Below are positions 45,172 to 53,339 of a stretch of DNA of 64,000 bases, piece after piece (positions within the stretch are counted from its first letter, which is position 1; the number at the start of each line of letters is the position of its first letter). The stretch is from Nostoc sp. CHAB 5844 (GTDB lineage Bacteria; Cyanobacteriota; Cyanobacteriia; Cyanobacteriales; Nostocaceae): NCBI RefSeq assembly GCF_020829595.1, contig NZ_JAIVFW010000024.1, forward strand, positions 32,955-96,954. Reading direction: 5' to 3'. The translations under genes were made by a program, and so were the position numbers. Under the pieces are notes generated by a model. The model saw only the letters and a list, made by a program, of their open reading frames with translations. It was not told the origin of the DNA and searched no databases.

Positions 45172-45605
45172 CTATTTACCGGAATTACTGATGTATAATT
45201 CGGTGTTGAGTTGGGTGTTTTTATCACTTAATTCTGGGGTGCGTTCGGTAACTCGATGTTCTAATTTAGTGTGGACGCGCTCTAAGGCAGTAAACGACAT
45301 TTGCAGTTGGTTTGTCATCTAAGAGAAAGATGGTCCCACTGTGTCTAATTCTCGAATGCAGTTATAGCAAAAGTCAAAAGTGAAATGCTTGCAGTCAATT
45401 GGTTTTAGCGTTTTAGAATGTCCTAACCTATCTGGCTACGGCTATAGTTGCTACTTTTTGAGCTAAATTGCCTTCAGCAATGGCTTGAGAAGCTTGGTTT
45501 AATGCTAATATCGGTCGGATAATCCAGTGGGAAGTTTGGATACCGAGCAAAGTTGCGATCGCAATAAAACGATCGCTCAATTTTATCAGTAATTTTTCTG
45601 ACACC
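45172..45605 (-). pseudogene. Remnant of a membrane sensor (HAMP linker region)
   Basis: Two minus-strand fragments remain. The right one (about 45433-45605) reads FIAIATLLGIQTSHWIIRPI and LALNQASQAIAEGNLAQKV, a transmembrane end plus HAMP domain typical of cyanobacterial sensor kinases or adenylate cyclases. The left one (45172-45318) reads ALERVHTKLEHRVTERTPEL, the coiled coil that follows HAMP. Both end in stops, and the sensor and output domains are absent. The rest of the gap to 45975 is AT-rich and shows no gene. Confidence 0.65.
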
Positions 45606-45975
45606 TTTATTTAAAGTATATTTAATAACTCAATATTTACTTTTAAGTGTCTATACAATAACTTTCTGTAATTACTCTGAATATTAACAGTGTCAAGATT
45701 AACTATTGCGTAAAAACAACTAGGTTCAGACTGGTAAATTTTTTTGTTTATCAGCTATGTCAATAGTTTCTCTTTTACAAGATAATTCAACTATATAGAT
45801 GAATACCAGCTTGCTTAATCTAGAAATTTTTCCTAAATAACCTCCGTAATATCACTGCTTTTTCCAAGACTTAATTGTAATATTATAGTTATTAAGATAA
45901 TGTAAAAAAAGTTAAATGATACAGAAGATATAGTGTAAAACTTGCGTGAACTAAAACTACAAGAGATACAGCGAT

Positions 45976-47127
45976 ATGTTAGATACTGTGAGTGAGGAGT
46001 TGGCAATTTTTTGGCAACAAATAGAACAGCGATCGCAGTTCCATGCAGGTTATCCATATAATTTAAGTTGTGACTTCACTTATATAACTAAGTTTTTTAA
46101 TTTTTTATTAAATAATGCTGGAGACCCTTATGTTGAGCCAGATTTTGGTCTCCATTCTCGCAAATTTGAACAAGAAGTTTTATCATTTTTTGCCCAACTC
46201 TACAAAATTCCAGAACATGAGTTTTGGGGCTATGTCACTGCTGGTGGAACTGAAGGTAATTTATATGGCATCTTATTAGCCAGAGAAATTTATCCTCAGG
46301 GAATTCTGTACTCATCTCAAGATTCTCATTACTCAATTGCCAAAGCAGCCAGACTGTTTGGCATTCAACATCAAGTAATTAATTCCCAAAGGAATGGCGA
46401 GATTAATTATGAACATTTGTCCCAAGTGATTCAGCAAAATTCTCAGCAGCCAGTGATTATTAACCTGAATATTGGTACTACAGTCAAAGGAGCAATTGAT
46501 GACCTTGATAAAGTTTTAGAAATTTTAAAACGTCATCAGATTAAAGATTACTACATTCATTGTGATGCTGCACTTTCAGGGATGATTTTACCTTTTTTAG
46601 ATGATGCGCCCCAAGTGAACTTTCAAAAACCCATAGATAGTGTGGCTATTTCTGGTAAATTTATTGGGTCTCCGCTGCCTTGTGGCGTAGTTTTAACTAA
46701 GAAGAAATGGGTAGAAAAAGTTGAAACTATGATTGAATATATCGGTTCAAAAGATACCACGATTCTCGGTTCCAGAAACGGTCATACTCCCCTGATTATT
46801 TGGTATGCTCTGAAAACCAGAGGTTATAAAGGATTTGCAAAAGAGGCAAAGACTTGTATTCAAAATGCCCAATATTTATTCGAGCAACTTAAATTGAGAG
46901 AATATCCCTGTATGCTCAATAAATTCTCTAATACGGTTGTATTTCAAAAGCCTAGCCAAATGTTGATTAAAAAGTGGCAACTAGCAACTCTGGATAATTT
47001 TGCACATTTCATAGTTATGCAAAATATAGATCGGCGGAAAATTGATACTTTTGTGAATGAACTTTTATTACAAGAGGGATTATTGCCGGAAACAGAGTAT
47101 CTCCAGCTACAACCAGTACTAACTTAA
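45976..47127 (+). CDS. hdc: Histidine decarboxylase-like PLP enzyme
   Basis: This 383-aa group II PLP-dependent decarboxylase aligns throughout with bacterial histidine decarboxylases (GYVTAGGTEGNLYGILLAREIYPQGILYSSQDSHYSIAKAARL, INLNIGTTVKGAIDD, YIHCDAALSGMILPF). The PLP lysine is Lys228 in VAISGKFIGSPLPCG. In the family this reads SGHKxIGSPxPCG, so the His just before the lysine is missing here, an apparent one-codon deletion in the active site. The product could be histamine, another amine, or nothing if inactive. It stands alone, between pseudogenes. Confidence 0.8.
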   Translation: MLDTVSEELAIFWQQIEQRSQFHAGYPYNLSCDFTYITKFFNFLLNNAGDPYVEPDFGLHSRKFEQEVLSFFAQLYKIPEHEFWGYVTAGGTEGNLYGILLAREIYPQGILYSSQDSHYSIAKAARLFGIQHQVINSQRNGEINYEHLSQVIQQNSQQPVIINLNIGTTVKGAIDDLDKVLEILKRHQIKDYYIHCDAALSGMILPFLDDAPQVNFQKPIDSVAISGKFIGSPLPCGVVLTKKKWVEKVETMIEYIGSKDTTILGSRNGHTPLIIWYALKTRGYKGFAKEAKTCIQNAQYLFEQLKLREYPCMLNKFSNTVVFQKPSQMLIKKWQLATLDNFAHFIVMQNIDRRKIDTFVNELLLQEGLLPETEYLQLQPVLT

Positions 47128-47259
47128 TCAAATGAGCAATTAAACTTGCTTGTTGAACTTTTTAGAGAGTGTATGTAAACATAATGACTGTGCGTTCGCT
47201 GATTTTAAGGCAGTTAAAGGAATTAATCCCTTGAGGGGTAATGAAAACAACCACCAACA

Positions 47260-48011
47260 GAAATCATTGATATTCGTTGACCCCAACAAGAAGAACAAGA
47301 AGCTGCTGTTGGTAAAGGTTTTGAGGTTGAGTTGGGTAAGTTTTGGTTAAATCCACAAACAAATAAATGGGTTCGTTGGCATGAACGCTACTTGGTAGTT
47401 TATTCGCACAAGCTTGCTCTAGGAGCGATTGATAGTCAAAACAAACGCATCAATCAAGCTCAACTTGCCTTGGAGAAATTAGCCAATAAACCAGGAACCG
47501 AGCTAGATGTGCTTACTTATAAGGTTGAGAATATCCTCAAACGCCATCGCGTTAATGATTTTTTCTCAACTACGATTACAGAACAAACACGAACAGAAAC
47601 TCGCCATCAAAGACGAGGACGACCCTCGAAAAATACTCTACAACAACAGGTTACTTCGACACGACTTCAACTCCAAATTGAGAAAATTGATAGTGCAATT
47701 GTTGAAGCAGAAACTTTGGCTGGTTGGCGATTGCTTTGCACGTTTTTACCCTTATGGAGTTTGTCGTCAGGCAGGCACTTCAACAAGCTGAAGATTCTTT
47801 GCAAGGTCTTTATGATGGCAATCCCAAACGAAAAACTCCTCGCCCTTCTGCCGAACAAATGCTTAAGGCTTTTTGTAACCTAACTCTTTACTTCCTCCCT
47901 GATTCTACGGTCTTCATTACCCCTATCAACCAGCTTCAAAAACAGATTCTTTTATTGATGAAAATGCCTGAATCCATTTATGAGCTAGAACTTAAGCCCT
48001 GTAAGACATAA
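47260..48011 (+). pseudogene. IS1634-family transposase remnant
   Basis: The first segment (QEEQEAAVGKGFEVELGKFW, then KRINQAQLALEKLANKPG and YKVENILKRHRVNDFF) is the middle of an IS1634-type DDE transposase. After GWRL (about 47735) it jumps, in a different frame, to the C-terminal region (FTLMEFVVRQALQQAEDSLQ, NPKRKTPRPSAEQML). The 3' third of the catalytic domain is thus deleted and the frame is broken. No terminal inverted repeats were identified. Confidence 0.8.
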
Positions 48012-48031
48012 TTCTCACTCACAAGGTCAAA

Positions 48032-48196
48032 ATGAGCGAACGTCCAGTCATGAATGAACCGATTGCTAATCGGAGTTTTGAAAATCTTGATGAGGTTGAG
48101 GAGATTTTAATTCAACGTTGTCGTCAAATTATTGACCAGCCTGATTTTGTACATGGCTTAACCAATTTTCACTGGTGGCCTGAACTGGCTGTTTAA
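48032..48196 (+). pseudogene. IS630-family transposase C-terminal remnant
   Basis: A 54-codon frame reads NEPIANRSFENLDEVEEILI and ends in NFHWWPELAV, the usual C-terminus of cyanobacterial IS630 transposases; the DDE core is missing. The stretch from 48197 to 48436 contains only a short unexplained frame (NDEFVALSYEVAQAIADLLK, ending near 48388). Confidence 0.7.
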
Positions 48197-48436
48197 TTAT
48201 GGGCAATTTGCCGGACATGATATAATCGAATGCATTGCGACCTTCTGAGATCGCCAAGTGAAATGTGGATAATTTTGACCCGTGTAGCCGAAAGTTGTAG
48301 ATTTTGAGTAAAGCTAGGGGTACGAATGACGAGTTTGTAGCTTTGAGTTATGAAGTAGCGCAAGCGATCGCAGATTTGTTGAAGTAGGGGTTAGATTGAG
48401 TCGGGTACAACAGGGAAACCTTTATTGAAGGTTCTA

Positions 48437-48766
48437 TTAAAATACCGCATCATCATCAGATGGAAAGAGTGATTTCAGATATTCGATGTTAAGCGAGTTT
48501 TCCATAAAATCTTTTGCTCCTTCCAGTTTAACTTCTATCTGTTTTCCTTTATTAAGGTTTAGCTTTATTCTGACATCTTCACGTTTTTTATCCTCTGCAT
48601 ATTTTTTATCCTCACCTCTAGGTGCTGGTGAGACGCATAATATCTTCTTTTCAGGGTTATTAGAAAGTGCTTGCATGATAATGCCGTTGATATGCTCATC
48701 ACTGAAGCTATATCCAATGGTTATAATCAACTTCGCTTCCAAGGAGTATTTTCTAAATTCATATTG
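48437..48766 (-). pseudogene. SIR2-like domain, C-terminal remnant
   Basis: The frame reads YEFRKYSLEAKLIITIGYSF then SDEHINGIIMQALSNNPEKK, matching the last part of SIR2-like NAD-binding domains (IGYSFxDEHIN is characteristic), followed by a typical mixed tail. The N-terminal two thirds, including the NAD-binding GAG motif, are absent. It is joined out of frame to the Argonaute-like half upstream, so a deletion probably fused two neighbouring genes. Confidence 0.65.
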
Positions 48767-49655
48767 AAAGTTGAAATATCTGAGACAATCCGGGGAAAGT
48801 TGTAGAATGTAGTTGTCCTCGTAGAGCTTTGTATAAATCAACAGCATAGTCCCTAGCTTCATCGGTGAATGCAAAGTAGAAGTGAGTCTTACCTGTTAAA
48901 GTTTTAAGCGGGCCATAGTTGCGAATTCCCTGAAAAGGAGATTGTCCTTCTTTGTTGTCTCTAAATATATAAATTTTTGAATTCAGAGTATCAGCTTTAA
49001 GCTGATAAAGATTTTTTTCTATGTCAATATTTAGAGAGGCAATACCGCTGGTAGAAAATATTTCATGTAATAGTGAATTTTTCCCTATAAAACTTTGGAT
49101 TTTTTTAAATTTATCTGTATAAAAATTCTTGTTACTTTTATAGTTTTCATCAAGGCTTAGGCTTAACTTTTGGACTTCTCGATTAAAGGGAATACTATCT
49201 TTTTTGTGAAACTCGAAATCAATGAGAAAGCCAAACTTCTGCTCCGCAGATAAGTAATATGGCTCAATTCGGATAACTTCGTTGCCTTGTGGATGTTCTT
49301 TGATAGTAAAGAAAATAGCGCTTTCAAATCGGTTTGACGTGACAGAATATTGAACATGACCTGCAAAGTTACTCAGTTGATTTTTCAACAGGTGATGCAA
49401 AAAATATTTTGTCAAATAATGATTATCATTTGCGTGGCAAGTAAAACTCTCAAAATCATCGGTTGGAGATAACGCTATCCAATATTTCTCACGCCAATCT
49501 TTATCATCCGATTGAATTGGTAATGTTCCAACGTAGATGTCGTTATTAACTTTTTTCTCGCTTTTACTGTGTAATTTACGGTAGACAGTAAATGTAAAAT
49601 CTTGGATTGTTAAAGCCAAAAAATTGAGTGCAACTGAGTAGTTATTGCTGTTCAT
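48759..49655 (-). pseudogene. Argonaute-like protein, N-terminal half
   Basis: From ATG 49655 the protein reads NYSVALNFLALTIQDFTFTVYRKL. Further on come IEPYYLSAEQKFGFLIDFEF and VQKLSLSLDENYKSNKNFY. It ends in GIRNYGPLKTLTGKTHFYFA then LRGQLHSTTFPGLSQIF. The order of an N-domain, a linker and then a G-x-x-x-Y-G-P ... F-P-G-L motif is how long prokaryotic Argonautes enter the MID domain. MID and PIWI are missing; the frame stops at 48759 beside a SIR2 remnant. The assignment rests on motif memory only. Confidence 0.55.
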
Positions 49656-49887
49656 TGGCGAAATTCTCTGTTTTAGACTCTCTAGTACGCAACAAAAATT
49701 TGATGACAACAAGCGGGTTATAAAGCCTGTGCTGTGTTTGAGACTGCTTGATGCCTTCTACGTCATAAAAAATTGCTGTAGAAGTAAGGGCTGCAACTGA
49801 GCCAGGACAATCTTTAAACTCTTCAACCCAAACTCCCCAAGGCAAGCCAGCTCCCGCCGAGACATTCATTGCCTCAGTTGTAGACAA
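49642..49887 (-). CDS. Short ORF (81 aa) overlapping the Argonaute-like start
   Basis: It reads SAGAGLPWGVWVEEFKDCPG then SVAALTSTAIFYDVEGIKQ and ends 14 bases inside the Argonaute-like gene. This is the kind of overlap that suggests translational coupling. I do not recognise the family. It could be the remnant of a longer upstream gene in the same operon. Confidence 0.35.
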   Translation of the reverse strand: MSTTEAMNVSAGAGLPWGVWVEEFKDCPGSVAALTSTAIFYDVEGIKQSQTQHRLYNPLVVIKFLLRTRESKTENFANEQQ

Positions 49888-50190
49888 GGTATTTTACTCA
49901 ATGGATAAAAGGTGTACCGCTACTACCATAAGGATTTGGATAGTGCTGGTAGTAGCTTCTGAAAATTTTTATGCAGTGACCACAGGGACGGCTGCACCTA
50001 GCAGCACTGCCACTGTCAGGCATCGTGTCGTCAGTAAAACTGTTCTTACTGAACAACAGCGGAAACTTTATTTCCTGGCTACTGAATTTGTAGACTGAGC
50101 CTTGGATATACCCCGTAATTCCTCCCAACTTCGTAATTCATCTTAGTTTCGTCTTCACATTCAGCATTTAGTGTAAAGATTAAACCAAGG

Positions 50191-50211
50191 ATAGTGTCAA
50201 AAACACACTAT
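50191..50211. promoter_or_regulatory. Palindromic operator candidate upstream of the Nudix regulator
   Basis: ATAGTGT and ACACTAT are perfect arms separated by 7 bases, 115 bases before the NrtR-like start. NrtR proteins bind palindromes near their own gene, so autoregulation is likely. The remaining 49888-50326 sequence has no gene I can support. Confidence 0.55.
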
Positions 50212-50326
50212 GTCAAGTAAGATACTCATATATTTTTGAAATTTAAGTTCTATCTGCTTTCATGCCCTTTGGTTTATTGTTATCTCCTTGTTATTCAAGA
50301 GGATGACAGATAAGCAGGTAGGTTAA

Positions 50327-51034
50327 ATGCTAATCACAAATTGCTATATGCCTTATAATGACTATCCTCATCCTGCCCTTACCGTTGATTGTGTAGTCTT
50401 TGGTCTTGATGAAGGTGACCTTAAGGTAATGCTTATCCAGCGAAAACTTTCTCCTTTTAAGGGAGAGTGGGCATTGCCTGGAGGGTTTGTTCGGATTTCG
50501 GAGTCGCTAGAAGAGGCGGCACGACGCGAACTGCAAGAGGAAACAGGGATTGAGCAGGTGTTTTTAGAGCAACTTTATACTTTTGGTGCGGTGGATCGAG
50601 ACCCTCGATATCGCGTTGTTACCGTAGCATACTATGCACTGGTCAACCTAGCAGATCATCAAATCCGAGCCGCAACCGATGCAAGTAAAGCTGCTTGGTG
50701 CTCAGTGTCTAATCTGCCTCCGTTAGCCTTTGACCATGAGCAGATATTGGCAATGGCGCTCGCCCGACTTAAAGGTAAGGTGCGTTATGAGCCAATTGGC
50801 TTTGAACTGCTGCCGCAAAAGTTTACTCTTTCCCAACTACAAAAGCTTTACGAGACAATTTTGGGTACCGTGTTAGATAAGCGCAACTTCCGCAAGAAAA
50901 TTCTCAAAATGGATTTGCTGATTGAACTTCCGGAGATGCAAACAGATGTTTCTCATCGTGCTGCCCGTTTATACCAGTTTGATGCAGCGAAGTACCAAAA
51001 ACTCAAAACCCAAGGTTTTAATTTCGAGTTGTGA
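50327..51034 (+). CDS. nrtR: NrtR-type Nudix transcriptional regulator
   Basis: This 235-aa protein has an N-terminal Nudix domain with a complete Nudix box at residues 53-75 ([23 protein letters not shown]). A C-terminal winged helix follows ([33 protein letters not shown]), the architecture of NrtR, an ADP-ribose-sensing repressor of NAD metabolism. No NAD-synthesis gene is adjacent, so its targets are unknown. Its place next to a SIR2 (NAD-consuming) remnant is suggestive, but may be chance. Confidence 0.85.
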   Translation: MLITNCYMPYNDYPHPALTVDCVVFGLDEGDLKVMLIQRKLSPFKGEWALPGGFVRISESLEEAARRELQEETGIEQVFLEQLYTFGAVDRDPRYRVVTVAYYALVNLADHQIRAATDASKAAWCSVSNLPPLAFDHEQILAMALARLKGKVRYEPIGFELLPQKFTLSQLQKLYETILGTVLDKRNFRKKILKMDLLIELPEMQTDVSHRAARLYQFDAAKYQKLKTQGFNFEL

Positions 51035-51620
51035 AAACAGGAGGTAACTTATAACTAAGGTCAGTTTTCAGATTTTTGAATATCTGAAATTTCAGGTACG
51101 CATTTTAGTTATTGCTCCAATGGTTTTTGATAATGGTATGCCTGATTAGGAGCGATCGCGGCAATAAGACAGCAGTCTGACTGCTTACTTTCTCCTCATT
51201 TTCTGCTTGCCCTTTAAAAGATTATCTTTAGAAGATTTATAGTGGATTTTACTCAAGCGATCGCATTACCGTGTGCGAGTAGCATTGGAATCAAAATGCA
51301 CGCTAACGACTGATTCCTGTGATAACGATAAAATTCTACCTTGGGCTATACCTAATGTGAAAGTAAGAAATATCATCTGTTGTATTTCTTGCTTCCAGCT
51401 TGAAAGTCAATGACAGCAAGTATTTTGAGAGCCAATGTTGAGCAGCAGGAATATTGCTGTAAAAGCAACAACCAGATCCTTAGACTTTAAGTAGAATAAT
51501 TGTATAAATTATTTTGATGTACAGCTATAGAGAACTGTACTGAGCAAAGCATCAGTGTCTCCCATAGCTCGTCTAGAAAACCATGATATACACACCAAAG
51601 GCAAACTGCTGACAATCGCA
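51035..51620. other. Gene-free region before the helicase block
   Basis: About 590 bases have no clear gene. An ATTTTTGAATATCTGAAATTTCAG-like partial palindrome lies just after nrtR. The frame of the next gene is open from GTG 51555, but I prefer ATG 51621 as its start. Confidence 0.4.
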
Positions 51621-53321
51621 ATGGCAAATTACAGAGACTGGAATCAAGCGCTCATATTGTATTTTACCAGTGGCTTGCCACGGGGTCAAAGAGTATATTT
51701 GAGTGTTGACGATGACATTTTAGAGCGAATTGGTCAGAAATTCAACCAAAAAATTGAAAATGGCAATTGGGCTGATGACTTCCGTAGAGCAGTCAGAAAA
51801 GAAGTCATTGCACAAGGACGAGTTAATTTAGGTCAATTGCAAGGACATAATGTAGACGGTTTACCCAAAGGAGTTGCTTTTTTGGGTGCAATGGTTCTAG
51901 CTGCCAATGACATGGCAGATGAAGAGGAAATCTCAGACGATAATTACTTTAAGCGTTTACGAGAAACATTAGATTTGCCAACATCAGAAAATGGTCGCCC
52001 ATTGGGTATGAAGTCTGGTAGTAAAGATGAAGAACCATTGTGGCGGGAATGGAATCGTTGGTTAACGGCAAATGGATTTATGCCTTCAGCACATCGAGGT
52101 TGTGGAGGGCGAACCACTTATATTAATTATCCAATTTCTCAATCTCTACTTCGTCGCACAGATAAAGTCCGACTTGTACAACTGTTTAATGAAAAACAAT
52201 GGACAGCGCAGTGGGATGCGATGACTCTGTTTGCTAGCGTGAGACGAGAAGCGCAGCGATTATCTACACATCTCAAACAATTACTAACTGACCACAGGGA
52301 ACGCTATCAAGCAGTAGCCGAATCTATTCACGAAGTTTACCAACAGTGGCAAGCAGAAGGACGGCTAGCAGTAATAAGAGCAGGAGTACGTAATTGGAGT
52401 CGTAATATATTTGCTGGTTTATACCGTACAGAAGACCCGTTTTTAGTTGATGTTAATTACTATCCTTACCCAAAACGAGTGCGGGGATCAGAAAGTTCTA
52501 TAAAAATCCAGTATGGACAGGGAGAGCAAGAGTTAATATATGAACGTCCTGGCTGGTATTTACCCTTAGAAATTCCTATAAGTGTAAGTGAACTGGAACG
52601 CGGTGCTAAATATCCAATTACTCTAGAGTCCGATCTTGATTCCCTAGTTTTACCTGCTCGTGACTTTTGGATATTAATTCCCGAGCCTGATGACACAGAT
52701 ACTGGAGTATATGCTACTTGGGGTCAACCATCACTCGGTACTAAATTTATTTTGCTATGTAAAAAAGAGCTGCTTCTAGATATGAATCGCTTGCGAGATG
52801 AGCGGCTAATAGAGTGGAGCGGTGAACCTCAGCCTATATTTAATAATTCAAATTGGGTAGAACTTCACCAATGTATGGTTATTTCCCCGGCTTGGGATGG
52901 AGTATTTATTAGCAATCAAGAACTGAAGGATGCTTTGCAGCCCAGTGTGCGTTTATCTATTAGCTTTTGTGGGGGGTTACGTGTTCCGCAGCAGAATGTA
53001 TGGTTGGAGGGTCATAGTCCTCAAGTTACTATCTTTGGTTTTTATCTGACTGTCAACTTACAAATAACTCGATTATCGGATAATTTATCAATATTTGAGC
53101 GATCGCAAACTACAAATACGCCAGTTTTGGTGAATTTCCCAAGTTCAGGAGACTATATTGTCATGGCAACTTGTGCAGGAGAATCCACAGAACGTTTTGT
53201 CAAAATAGTGGATTGGAGTTGGCTTAGTATAGAAAAACCCCAACGTTGTGAAATTACGCCTATTAGTTCTGGGAATTATATATGTGGCAGTGTCATTCAG
53301 TCAGTTTCTGCACAAGAGTAA
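51621..53321 (+). CDS. Uncharacterised protein (566 aa), first gene of the helicase block
   Basis: I do not recognise the family. From ATG 51621 it opens YRDWNQALILYFTSGLPRGQ then VYLSVDDDILERIGQKF. The first 250 residues look helical and soluble (IHEVYQQWQAEGRL). The last 300 are beta-rich (ERPGWYLPLEIPISVSELERGAKYPITLESDLD, VNLQITRLSDNLSIFERSQ). There is no P-loop, DExH box, metal cluster or membrane segment. The helicase gene starts 18 bases after its stop, so the two are surely co-transcribed. This type of first gene plus DUF1998 helicase suggests a DNA-processing or defence role by context alone. Confidence 0.75.
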   Translation: MANYRDWNQALILYFTSGLPRGQRVYLSVDDDILERIGQKFNQKIENGNWADDFRRAVRKEVIAQGRVNLGQLQGHNVDGLPKGVAFLGAMVLAANDMADEEEISDDNYFKRLRETLDLPTSENGRPLGMKSGSKDEEPLWREWNRWLTANGFMPSAHRGCGGRTTYINYPISQSLLRRTDKVRLVQLFNEKQWTAQWDAMTLFASVRREAQRLSTHLKQLLTDHRERYQAVAESIHEVYQQWQAEGRLAVIRAGVRNWSRNIFAGLYRTEDPFLVDVNYYPYPKRVRGSESSIKIQYGQGEQELIYERPGWYLPLEIPISVSELERGAKYPITLESDLDSLVLPARDFWILIPEPDDTDTGVYATWGQPSLGTKFILLCKKELLLDMNRLRDERLIEWSGEPQPIFNNSNWVELHQCMVISPAWDGVFISNQELKDALQPSVRLSISFCGGLRVPQQNVWLEGHSPQVTIFGFYLTVNLQITRLSDNLSIFERSQTTNTPVLVNFPSSGDYIVMATCAGESTERFVKIVDWSWLSIEKPQRCEITPISSGNYICGSVIQSVSAQE

Positions 53322-53339
53322 AAGTAAATCAGGTGCATA

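Noticed and set aside
49901..50098. 65-codon plus-strand frame after the 81-aa ORF
   Set aside because: Low-complexity Thr/Ala composition, no recognisable family and no ribosome site.
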